The notes under the pieces: model-generated | Database searches by the model: none | What the model was told of the DNA's origin: nothing | Seen by the model: only the letters and a program-made list of their open reading frames with translations | Origin: an uncultured Bacteroidales bacterium | GTDB taxonomy: Bacteria; Bacteroidota; Bacteroidia; Bacteroidales; Bacteroidaceae | DNA: 64,000 nt | Direction of reading: 5' to 3' | Assembly: GCA_902760965.1 (NCBI GenBank) | Contig: CACWIN010000001.1 | Location: 83,686-147,685, forward strand | Part shown: in pieces, positions 57,744 to 64,000 of the stretch | Layout of the letters: each line of letters starts with the position of its first letter | Position numbering within the stretch: position 1 is the first letter of the stretch | Made by a program: the position numbers and the translations under genes

Positions 57744-58652
57744 TCAGATTCGTTCGGCAATTCTCAGTTTGGCGCTACGGGAACGCGGATTGGAGGCCTG
57801 CTCGTCGGCATCGGGGATGACAGGTTTCCCAATAGCCTTGAAAGGCACTTCACGGTTTCCGTAAAAATCGGTCTTTATCTCACCCTCTATGTTCCCGCTT
57901 TTCATAAGGTTCTTTACCATGCGGTCCTCAATGGAGTGATATGTAATAACCACCAGACGGCCTCCCTTGCAGAGAAGCTGAACACTCGATTCCAACATCT
58001 CACGCAGCGCATCCACCTCGTGGTTAACCTCCATACGCAGAGCCTGGAACAGTTTGGCGGTATCTTTCTTTTCCCTTTCACGTCCAATAACCGGACGGAT
58101 TGCATCCAACAGTTGGGTCACGGTTTCCAGACGGCAGTTCTTACGGGCACGCCCAATGGCCTGCGCCAGCTGACGTCCGTTCTGCAGCTCTCCGTATAAC
58201 CAGAACAACTGTGCCAGCCTTTCCTCGGGGTAGTCATTAAGCAAGTCCGATGCCTTAAGCCCCTCTTTCTGGTTCATGCGCATATCAATGGGACCGTCAA
58301 AACGAAACGAGAATCCGCGTGTACTGTCATCAAAATGATGCCATGACACACCCAGATCGGCCAGTATGCCGTTTACCTGTTCATGACCGTACCAGCGCAT
58401 AAAGTTGCGCATGTAACGGAAATTGGAATAAACAAACGTGAATCTTTTGTCGTTGATTACGTTGTTCATGGTATCGGAATCCTGGTCAAAACCGTAAAGA
58501 TGACCTTTAACGCCAAGTCTGGACACTATTTCACGCGAGTGGCCGCCACCACCAAAGGTGGCATCCACATAGACCCCGTCAGGGTCCGTCACAAGTCCTT
58601 CTACGCTTTGTTTAAGAAGGACCGGCACATGATATGTCCCGCTTGTGTCCAC
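57744..58652 (-). CDS. rsmH: 16S rRNA C1402 N4-methyltransferase
   Basis: Methylates C1402 of 16S rRNA (formerly MraW). The 302-residue protein has the SAM loop VDATFGGGGHSREIVSRLG, GFDQDSDTM, ILADLGVSWHHFDDSTRGFS, and the C-terminal YHSIEDRMVKNLM with NPRSRSAKLRIAER. It starts with GTG at 58652, as no in-frame ATG exists near the beginning (VDTSGTYHVPVLLKQSVEGL). Follows mraZ by 25 nt. Confidence 0.95.
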   Translation of the reverse strand: MDTSGTYHVPVLLKQSVEGLVTDPDGVYVDATFGGGGHSREIVSRLGVKGHLYGFDQDSDTMNNVINDKRFTFVYSNFRYMRNFMRWYGHEQVNGILADLGVSWHHFDDSTRGFSFRFDGPIDMRMNQKEGLKASDLLNDYPEERLAQLFWLYGELQNGRQLAQAIGRARKNCRLETVTQLLDAIRPVIGREREKKDTAKLFQALRMEVNHEVDALREMLESSVQLLCKGGRLVVITYHSIEDRMVKNLMKSGNIEGEIKTDFYGNREVPFKAIGKPVIPDADEQASNPRSRSAKLRIAERI

Positions 58653-58677
58653 TTGCCTGTTATGTATATTGCTTGTA

Positions 58678-59130
58678 TCACTCAGTCATGAATTTTTTCA
58701 GACTATCGGCAAATTCACTGTCGGTCATGAACGGCTGTTCACCTGCGGCTGCGGCATCGGGAGCCCAAATCTCAATTGTCTGCTCCATACCTACAAACAG
58801 GGCGTCCTGTTTGATGCCCACTTTATCCAACAGCGCTTTGGGCAACAGCACACGGCCGTTGCTGTCCAATTGCAATTCCTGAGCCTCCGATACCAGTTTG
58901 CGGTAAACCATCTGCTGGTTTCCGTCAAAACGGTTCAAACGGGCACGTACCCCGGCAATCTCCTGTTGCCATTGTGATGCGGGGTAAATTACAAGACAGT
59001 TCTCAAAGTAATCCTTGCGGACAACCAGAGTCTGCTCCCCCGCCTGTTGCAACAAGCGGCGGAATCCTGCCGGCATGAACGCCCTGTTTTTTGCGTCCAG
59101 CCGTACCGGGAACTGTCCTATAAAGCTCAT
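58678..59130 (-). CDS. mraZ: Transcriptional regulator MraZ
   Basis: First gene of the dcw cluster; a 150-residue protein with two SpoVT-AbrB-type domains (FIGQFPVRLDAKNRAFMPAG, then LQLDSNGRVLLPKALLDKVG). MraZ binds TGGG repeats upstream of its own gene and regulates the cluster. Three such repeats are present here at 10-bp spacing. The ATG at 59130 is preferred over the TTG at 59139. Confidence 0.94.
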   Translation of the reverse strand: MSFIGQFPVRLDAKNRAFMPAGFRRLLQQAGEQTLVVRKDYFENCLVIYPASQWQQEIAGVRARLNRFDGNQQMVYRKLVSEAQELQLDSNGRVLLPKALLDKVGIKQDALFVGMEQTIEIWAPDAAAAGEQPFMTDSEFADSLKKFMTE

Positions 59131-59156
59131 TCTTGCCAATAATCGTTATTCGGATT

Positions 59157-59164
59157 CAAAGTTA
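59157..59164 (-). promoter_or_regulatory. -7 promoter box for the dcw cluster
   Basis: TAACTTTG on the minus strand, full match to TAnnTTTG, 26 nt upstream of the mraZ ATG and directly next to the MraZ boxes. Confidence 0.6.
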
Positions 59165-59170
59165 TAACTT

Positions 59171-59203
59171 TTTGCCCCACTTAAACCCACTTTGCCCCAC
59201 TTT
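59171..59203 (-). promoter_or_regulatory. MraZ operator: three GTGGG direct repeats
   Basis: On the minus strand GTGGG occurs three times (59200-59196, 59190-59186, 59180-59176), each exactly 10 bp apart, inside AAGTGGGGCA, AAGTGGGTTT and AAGTGGGGCA. This equals one helical turn and the known MraZ-box design. The boxes span the -33 region, so MraZ binding should compete with RNA polymerase at this promoter. Confidence 0.85.
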
Positions 59204-59323
59204 TTATTTAAAAAAGTTTTTAACCGCCTGTTGATAAGTCAGCAGGCTGCAGGACAGATTATTAGCTACAGATGGTTAAAGTGGCGCTTTTAGGTATCTT
59301 TGCAAGTTGTTGATAAACTGAAA

Positions 59324-59373
59324 GGGGACGGTTCCTGATGTACCCTTAAAAGAGCACACCAGGAACCGTCCCC
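59324..59373. repeat. 18-bp inverted repeat with GGGGACGGTTCCTG core
   Basis: Left arm GGGGACGGTTCCTGATGT (59324-59341) and right arm ACACCAGGAACCGTCCCC (59356-59373) are reverse complements at 17 of 18 positions, loop 14 nt. It follows the sulP stop after 20 nt on the minus strand, but there is no strong T-run, so it is not a typical terminator. I recall GGGGACGGTTCC motifs from many unrelated bacteria near REP-associated transposases; here it stands alone. Confidence 0.8.
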
Positions 59374-59393
59374 GTAAAATCGCGAGCCGCAGC

Positions 59394-61070
59394 TCAATCA
59401 GCGAGTATTTCTTCGGCGCGTTTCAGCGCAATGTTGATGTGGCTGCAGATGTTCTCTTTGCCTACCACATCGTCCATTCCGGCATTCTCAAGTACCTTCA
59501 TGACCTGAGGATTGACACCTGAGAGCACCACCTTTACTCCCATCTGGGAACACATGCGGCACATGTTTGACAGGTTGTGTACGCCTGTTGAATCAATGAA
59601 AGGCACCTTACGCATACGGATTATGCGCACCTTGGCGCGACCGCCCATATCGCCCATCATCTCCTCAAACTTGTTGCCTATGCCAAAGAAATACGGACCG
59701 TTAATCTCATACACCTTGACGCCCTCAGGAATGGTCAGATGATCCAGATTGCCCTGAACATCACTGTCGGCATTGGGATCAATCTCATCACTCAGAACCG
59801 ATACGTTGGTGGTCTCGGCCATACGCTTCATGCAGAGCAGGCAAGCAATGAGCACACCCACCTCGATGGCTACGGTAAGGTCAAATATCACCGTGAGGAA
59901 GAATGTAACCAGCAGCACGATGATATCGGACTTGGGATTCTTGAGTATGGCCTTAAAACTGCGCCATTCACTCATGTTATATGATACCACCACCAGAATA
60001 CCAGCCAGGCAAGCCATGGGAATGAACTTGACAAGCGGCATAAGGAAGAGGTAGATTAGTGCCAGTACAACGGCGTGAGCGATACCTGCTACCGGAGTAC
60101 GTCCGCCGTTGTTTATGTTGGTCATGGTTCTTGCTATTGCTCCTGTGGCAGGTATTCCGCCTATCAGCGGTGATACCATATTGGCAATACCCTGTGCCAC
60201 AAGTTCCTGGTTGCTGTCATGGCGGTCACCAATCACACCGTCAGCCACTGCAGCAGAGAGCAGTGACTCTATGGCGCCCAGCATGGCTATTACCATGGCA
60301 GGCTGTGCCAAGCGGGTAATGCTTTCCCAATTGATCTTGGGTACCTCGGCCTGAGGCAGTTCAGTGCTTATCGAAAAGCGGTCACCGATAGTCTCAACGC
60401 CTTCAACACCTACGCCACGCAGTATAAGACATACTATTGTCATTATGATGATTGCCACCAGCGAACCGGGAAGTTTTCGGCTAATCTTAGGAGTAAAGAC
60501 TATAATCAGTATGCTGCCCACTCCAATTAAGAGTGACCACCAGCTTACAGTATCAAAATGCTGGAAATAGACAGCCCACTTGTCAATGAAACCTGCCGGA
60601 ACGCTCTCTATCTGGAGTCCGAACAGATCCTTGATCTGGGTTGCGAATATAGTAAGCGCTATACCACTGGTAAAACCTACTACAATGGGATAAGGAATGT
60701 ACTTGATTATGGTTCCAAGGTGCAGCACACCCATAAGGATAAGGAACGCGCCAGCCATGAAAGTAGCTATGCAAAGCCCGCTCATGCCGTACTCCTGTAT
60801 GATTCCATACACAATTACGATGAACGCTCCGGTAGGACCGCCTATCTGAACCTTGCTTCCTCCAAAAAATGAGATAATGAAACCGGCTACAATTGCCGTA
60901 AGAATACCGGCCTCGGGAGTTGCGCCCGATGCAATACCGAATGCAATGGCAAGCGGCAGAGCCACTATACCTACAATTACACCTGCAAGCAGGTCCTGAA
61001 CAAGAGTTTGTTTGTCATAACCGTTCTTGAGAGTTGAGAACAGTTTGGGTTGAAATCCCTTAAGATTCAT
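59394..61070 (-). CDS. SulP-family anion transporter with STAS domain
   Basis: A 558-residue inner-membrane transporter of the SLC26/SulP family (sulfate, bicarbonate or other anions). The N-terminal membrane domain has the signature GVIVGIVALPLAIAFGIASG and ATPEAGILTAIVAGFIISFF and GPTGAFIVIVYGI, with some 12 helices. The C-terminal STAS domain (about 440-550) contains GVKVYEINGPYFFGIGNKFE and IRMRKVPFIDSTGVHNLSNM, where DSTG is the usual phosphorylatable Ser position. Probably monocistronic. Confidence 0.93.
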   Translation of the reverse strand: MNLKGFQPKLFSTLKNGYDKQTLVQDLLAGVIVGIVALPLAIAFGIASGATPEAGILTAIVAGFIISFFGGSKVQIGGPTGAFIVIVYGIIQEYGMSGLCIATFMAGAFLILMGVLHLGTIIKYIPYPIVVGFTSGIALTIFATQIKDLFGLQIESVPAGFIDKWAVYFQHFDTVSWWSLLIGVGSILIIVFTPKISRKLPGSLVAIIIMTIVCLILRGVGVEGVETIGDRFSISTELPQAEVPKINWESITRLAQPAMVIAMLGAIESLLSAAVADGVIGDRHDSNQELVAQGIANMVSPLIGGIPATGAIARTMTNINNGGRTPVAGIAHAVVLALIYLFLMPLVKFIPMACLAGILVVVSYNMSEWRSFKAILKNPKSDIIVLLVTFFLTVIFDLTVAIEVGVLIACLLCMKRMAETTNVSVLSDEIDPNADSDVQGNLDHLTIPEGVKVYEINGPYFFGIGNKFEEMMGDMGGRAKVRIIRMRKVPFIDSTGVHNLSNMCRMCSQMGVKVVLSGVNPQVMKVLENAGMDDVVGKENICSHINIALKRAEEILAD

Positions 61071-61182
61071 AATGTTACATCAATTATTGCCGGCCATTTA
61101 CCGACATAGTTCTAAATCACCTTTCAATTTTCGGCCGCGAAATTACACATATTTCACGCTCATTGTAACATTAAGCCCTCAA

Positions 61183-61190
61183 CAAATTTA
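61183..61190 (-). promoter_or_regulatory. -7 promoter box, candidate for sulP
   Basis: TAAATTTG on the minus strand matches TAnnTTTG, 112 nt upstream of the sulP ATG. The region 61071-61182 otherwise shows nothing notable. Confidence 0.35.
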
Positions 61191-61263
61191 TATTATTGGC
61201 ACAATTATACATTTTTAGCCCCCATTTGTCACCTGCACATATCAAATCAGGTCTTAAAAGAGA

Positions 61264-61290
61264 CAAAAAAGCGGTCATTTTGACCGCTCC
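61264..61290 (-). terminator. Terminator of the tRNA-Val pair
   Basis: Stem AGCGGTCA / TGACCGCT with a TTT loop (61270-61288), followed on the minus strand by six T. It lies just downstream of the tRNA genes. Confidence 0.85.
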
Positions 61291-61294
61291 CTAG

Positions 61295-61369
61295 TGATCC
61301 TTGGCGGATTTGAACCGCCGACCTCTTGCCTGTCAAGCAAGCGCTCTAAACCAACTGAGCTAAAAGATC
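61295..61369 (-). tRNA. tRNA-Val (anticodon GAC)
   Basis: 75-nt cloverleaf on the minus strand: acceptor GATCTTT with AAGGATC (one T-G pair), anticodon arm CTTGC-TTGACAG-GCAAG, anticodon GAC, T arm GGCGG-TTCAAAT-CCGCC. Reads GUC and GUU. Thirteen bases downstream of the CAC-anticodon copy on the same transcript. Confidence 0.93.
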
Positions 61370-61382
61370 ATATAAAATCCGG

Positions 61383-61457
61383 TGTTTCGTGGCGGATTCG
61401 AACCGCCGACCTCTTGCGTGTGAAGCAAGCGCTCTGAACCGGCTGAGCTAACGAAAC
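61383..61457 (-). tRNA. tRNA-Val (anticodon CAC)
   Basis: 75-nt cloverleaf on the minus strand: acceptor GTTTCGT with ACGAAAC, anticodon arm CTTGC-TTCACAC-GCAAG, anticodon CAC, T arm GGCGG-TTCGAAT-CCGCC. Reads GUG only. Its D arm, anticodon stem and T arm are nearly those of the GAC gene next to it; the acceptor stems differ. Confidence 0.93.
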
Positions 61458-61477
61458 GACATGCTCAAATGCGGTGG

Positions 61478-61485
61478 CAAATATA
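61478..61485 (-). promoter_or_regulatory. -7 promoter box for the tRNA-Val pair
   Basis: TATATTTG on the minus strand, matching TAnnTTTG, 20 nt upstream of the first tRNA. Both tRNAs probably share this promoter. Confidence 0.5.
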
Positions 61486-61522
61486 CGTCTTTTTTGTTAT
61501 TGGACGTTTATAAGCCCACCCA

Positions 61523-62278
61523 TTATTGCCAATATTCAATCTGGCGGGTGATAACCTCAACCGGAAGGCGGTTCTTGTTGAATGTACGTGCCTCAGTCCA
61601 GTTCCCCTGCTCGTCAAATACGGTATATTTGATATATACGGTATCAAACGTCTCTTTGCCAGCCACATCCATACGGATTATACTTTTTTCCGTAATGTTG
61701 TTCTTCTTGTCATACTTGTTCTTTTCATGACTTGACGTTCCGCCCTTAACATCAAAAACGTCAACCTTAACGGGATATCCTTTACGGTTAACCCTGATAA
61801 TATCGGTTGTAGTAACTACCCCCTCCTCGGAAACTACCCTTTTATACTTTCTGAAAGAGAAACTCTCCTGAACGGTCATATTTATGATTTTGTTATCTAC
61901 AATCCTGTCATACAGCATTGTATTTCCGGACCGTTCCCTAAAGTTTAACCGTGCCAAAGTCCTGCCACCGGCTCTCTGGATGCTACGAATGCTGATATCG
62001 TTCTCAAAAACACTCTCGGCCTCAGCCTGGATCCGGCCCAGACTGTCCATTACGGCCGATGCTATCTCATGTCCCTGATCATCGTAAACGGCCGAATTCA
62101 TATACATTACATCGGTACCGGTATGGCCGGCAAACCACATTTCAGGCATTTTATGATATTCGGTAACCTTTTGGACCTTACCGTTCATTCCTCCAAACGG
62201 AAGCTCATGATAGCTGCGGTTGCAGGATACCATAATAATGAGGAACAGGGCAAGAACAACACTCTTTTTCATATTCAT
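61523..62278 (-). CDS. Lipoprotein of unknown function (251 aa)
   Basis: A precursor with an SpII signal (VLALFLIIMVSCNRSYHELP; Cys about residue 19). The mature protein has repeated short beta hairpin units (GKVQKVTEYH, YDDQGHEIASAVMDSLGRIQ, RVNRKGYPVKVDVFDVKGGT, YTVFDEQGNWTEARTFNKNR), reminiscent of the YD/RHS-like or MORN-like repeats of Bacteroidetes periplasmic proteins. I do not recognise a specific family. ATG at 62278 or 62272 are both possible. Adjacent to the DUF3109 gene, 3 nt apart. Confidence 0.7.
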   Translation of the reverse strand: MNMKKSVVLALFLIIMVSCNRSYHELPFGGMNGKVQKVTEYHKMPEMWFAGHTGTDVMYMNSAVYDDQGHEIASAVMDSLGRIQAEAESVFENDISIRSIQRAGGRTLARLNFRERSGNTMLYDRIVDNKIINMTVQESFSFRKYKRVVSEEGVVTTTDIIRVNRKGYPVKVDVFDVKGGTSSHEKNKYDKKNNITEKSIIRMDVAGKETFDTVYIKYTVFDEQGNWTEARTFNKNRLPVEVITRQIEYWQ

Positions 62279-62281
62279 GCG

Positions 62282-62863
62282 TCAAATTATATTCGCTTTT
62301 TTCATCTCACTTACCGTGAGTTCCAACTCGTCATACCACTCTTGGCCAAAACGGCGAATGAGCGGTTCCTTTAAGTATCTGTAAACCGGAATGTGCTCTC
62401 TGTGGCCTTTAACAACGGCAGCCTGACACACATCCCAATGATTATAGTTAAGACCCCAGTAATCGCCAATCTTTTTTATCCTGATAGGGTACAGATGACA
62501 CGAAACCGGTTTCATAAAGCTAACCTTACCCTCCCTGTATGCCTTTTCGATGGCACAAAAACAACATCCGTTCTCATCATAACAGGTAAACACGCAATCC
62601 TTGCCGTTCACGATCTGTGTTACCAGTTCACCCTCGGGATCCGGATATGCTATACCTTTTTCATTTATTGCCTTGAGTGCATCGGCCGAAAGCATATCCT
62701 TGATGACAGGCAGCAGCTGTTCTATCTGCGCTATCTCATCAACGGTTACGGGAGCACCTGCATCACCTTCAATGCAACAGGCTCCGTGACACTTTTTAAG
62801 GTCACAGCAGAACTCCTTGGTTATGACATCAAACGATACTATCGTATCCTGAATCTGCACCAT
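62282..62863 (-). CDS. DUF3109 cysteine-rich protein
   Basis: A 193-residue cytosolic protein with many Cys: FCCDLKKCHGACCIEGDAGAP, CVFTCYDENGCCFCAIEKAY, SCHLYPIRI and DVCQAAV. This matches the DUF3109 family of Bacteroidetes, related in pattern to the YkgJ zinc/iron-chelating proteins; a bound metal or Fe-S cluster is likely. Function is unknown. The ATG at 62863 (MVQIQDTIVSFDVITKEFCC) is chosen because the promoter box lies upstream of it; the frame is open 14 codons further. Confidence 0.88.
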   Translation of the reverse strand: MVQIQDTIVSFDVITKEFCCDLKKCHGACCIEGDAGAPVTVDEIAQIEQLLPVIKDMLSADALKAINEKGIAYPDPEGELVTQIVNGKDCVFTCYDENGCCFCAIEKAYREGKVSFMKPVSCHLYPIRIKKIGDYWGLNYNHWDVCQAAVVKGHREHIPVYRYLKEPLIRRFGQEWYDELELTVSEMKKANII

Positions 62864-62892
62864 GTTTTGACAGGCTAAACTGTAATGATGCG

Positions 62893-62900
62893 CAAAAGTA
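62893..62900 (-). promoter_or_regulatory. -7 promoter box for the DUF3109 gene
   Basis: TACTTTTG on the minus strand, matching TAnnTTTG, 29 nt upstream of the ATG at 62863; it also excludes the longer start at 62905. Confidence 0.5.
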
Positions 62901-62942
62901 ATCATTTTTGTCTATCTTAGCCGAGCAAAAACAGCTCATTAT

Positions 62943-63425
62943 ATGTCAACAGCACTGATTGTATTTGCGGTAATACTGGGAATTGTAGGGATTGTAGGCA
63001 GTATTGTCCCCGGATTGCCGGGCCCTCCAATTAGTTGGGCGGGGCTATTGATTGCGTTTTTTGGACGCAGAATAGCAGAGAACGGCAATGAGATAACTCT
63101 TACCTGCCTGTTGATATGGCTGGCAATTACAATTATCGTAACAGTAATAGACTATGTAATACCGGCCAAGTTCACCAAACTGGCCGGAGGTTCCAAAGCA
63201 GGAAGCTGGGGCGCAATGATAGGCCTGCTGGTCGGCATAATCTTTACAGCCATTGGAATGATTGCCGGCTGTTTTCTGGGTGCACTGATAGGTGAACTTG
63301 CATTTGGAAAGAAAGAGTTCAATACATCGTTAAAATCGGCATTGGGCGCCTTTGCCGGGGTCATGGCCGGGACAGGAATAAAACTGATCACTACAATAAC
63401 CATGTTGTTTTACATCATTTTCTGA
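62943..63425 (+). CDS. DUF456 membrane protein
   Basis: A 160-residue protein with about four transmembrane helices and Gly-rich stretches: LGIVGIVGSIVPGLPGPPIS, WLAITIIVTVIDYVIPAKFT, GGSKAGSWGAMIGLLVGIIF, MIAGCFLGALIGELAFGKKE. The PGLPGP motif and the GGSKAGSWGA segment are diagnostic of DUF456. Function is unknown; no partner gene is evident. Upstream TATCTTAG (62913-62920) is a one-mismatch promoter box. Confidence 0.88.
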   Translation: MSTALIVFAVILGIVGIVGSIVPGLPGPPISWAGLLIAFFGRRIAENGNEITLTCLLIWLAITIIVTVIDYVIPAKFTKLAGGSKAGSWGAMIGLLVGIIFTAIGMIAGCFLGALIGELAFGKKEFNTSLKSALGAFAGVMAGTGIKLITTITMLFYIIF

Positions 63426-63466
63426 AAAAAAGACACCGTTCATACCCAATCCAATCACATATCTTT

Positions 63467-63474
63467 TAACTTTG
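63467..63474 (+). promoter_or_regulatory. -7 promoter box for the esterase gene
   Basis: TAACTTTG on the plus strand, full match to TAnnTTTG, 66 nt upstream of the ATG at 63541. Confidence 0.5.
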
Positions 63475-63540
63475 CACCGCTTGGAAAGTATTATTACAAG
63501 AGAATAATTATTACAAACCTATAAACTAATTACAACAACA

Positions 63541-64000
63541 ATGAAAAGAAAGTTTCTTCTTGCAGCGGCTGTAGTAATGTCGCTCACATGTTTTGCCCAG
63601 TTCCCGGGCGGTGGCTTTGGAGGTGGAATGCCTCAGGGCGGATTTGGCGGGATTCGGCGGTCCTCAGGGCGGTGCACAGGTTGAGTGCTCCGAGAAATTC
63701 ACAGACATCAACTATGCCGGCGACGACGGTCAGGTTTATCACATGCTTGACATTTATCTTCCCAAGGAGGTTAAGGATAAGTATCCCGTAGTTGTACACA
63801 TTTACGGCAGTGCATGGGGCAGCAACAGTTCAAAGGGTATGGCCGATGTAAACACAATAGGTCAGGCACTTCTCAATGCCGGTTATGCAGTGGTTTGCCC
63901 TAACCACCGTTCAATTGCCGACGGCAAGTGGCCCGCACAGGTTAACGATATCAAGGCCGTTATCCGCTTTATCCGCGCTAACGCCGCCAAGTACAAGTTT
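63541..64000 (+). pseudogene. Secreted alpha/beta-hydrolase esterase, frameshifted and cut by the window end
   Basis: The ATG at 63541 starts a signal peptide (MKRKFLLAAAVVMSLTCFAQ) and a Gly-rich linker (FPGGGFGGGMPQGGFGG). The frame then ends at TGA 63682-63684. In the next frame the sequence continues in a clear way: GGPQGGAQVECSEKF, then DGQVYHMLDIYLPKE, YPVVVHIYGSAWGSNSSKGM (oxyanion region) and NAGYAVVCPNHRSIADGKWP, the BD-FAE/carboxylesterase-like N-terminal half. Removing one G from the GGG at 63649-63651 restores a single frame. Either a real frameshift in a Gly-rich repeat or a base-call error. The C-terminal catalytic residues are outside the window. Confidence 0.75.

Noticed and set aside
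59324-59373. The inverted repeat as the rho-independent terminator of sulP
   Set aside because: The stem is strong but followed only by TTTC on the minus strand; without a T-run I list it as a repeat, though it may still act as a transcript end.
61295-61457. tRNA-Val genes as an attachment site for an integrated element
   Set aside because: No integrase and no repeated tRNA 3' end was found on either side.

Overview
The window reads as chromosomal DNA of a Bacteroidales bacterium, most likely Bacteroidaceae or Prevotellaceae. Four things support this: promoters of the TAnnTTTG type, many SpII lipoproteins and outer-membrane barrels, typical Bacteroidales neighbour pairs (folP-cdaA, glyS-FKBP lipoprotein, parC-type topoisomerase, etfB-etfA-acyl-CoA dehydrogenase), and the gene order of the division cluster. 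MurE carries the DNPR motif of meso-diaminopimelate enzymes, so the wall should be Gram-negative type peptidoglycan. I see no prophage, insertion sequence with a transposase, CRISPR array or rRNA operon.

Layout. 1-5.5 kb (minus): the start of a MATE exporter behind an etfB-etfA-acyl-CoA dehydrogenase operon, and a HAD phosphatase. 5.5-8 kb: a hipBA toxin-antitoxin pair and a blaI-type repressor with a paired-dyad operator and a broken sensor gene. 8-19 kb (minus): housekeeping genes queA, comF-like, recX, prmC, a small lipoprotein, deoD, purN, groEL/groES, then murF-SGNH hydrolase-folP-cdaA. 19-24.4 kb: a small barrel protein, tRNA-Leu, an S41 protease, a DUF3316-like protein and parC. 24.6-30.5 kb (plus): glyS, an FKBP lipoprotein, a four-subunit 2-oxoacid:ferredoxin oxidoreductase and a barrel protein. 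30.5-40.4 kb (minus): a secreted protein, an OmpA protein, a 931-residue coiled-coil lipoprotein, and two acyl-CoA synthetases alternating with two XRE-cupin regulators. 40.6-43 kb: gyrB and rpsT, convergent on a long nested inverted repeat, then tRNA-Glu. 43.2-59.2 kb: recO, then the whole dcw cluster (mraZ rsmH ftsL ftsI murE mraY murD ftsW murG-murC ftsQ ftsA ftsZ) on the minus strand. 59.3-64 kb: a second GGGG-type inverted repeat, a SulP transporter, two tRNA-Val genes, a lipoprotein, DUF3109 and DUF456 proteins, and a frameshifted esterase cut by the window end.

How the genes fit together. The dcw cluster supplies lipid II synthesis and septum assembly from one promoter with MraZ boxes; murF is separate at 17.5 kb. 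ETF/acyl-CoA dehydrogenase, the two CoA ligases and the 2-oxoacid:ferredoxin oxidoreductase together point to anaerobic acyl-CoA and 2-oxoacid metabolism.

Most unusual observations: murG and murC are one uninterrupted reading frame; gyrB and rpsT both stop inside the arms of a 36-bp inverted repeat that encloses a terminator; a BlaI-type repressor keeps a well-formed double operator while its membrane sensor is reduced to two fragments in different frames; and a very long coiled-coil lipoprotein is paired with an OmpA protein. No intergenic stretch exceeds about 300 bases without a gene or RNA. All calls come from reading the sequence; no database search was possible.
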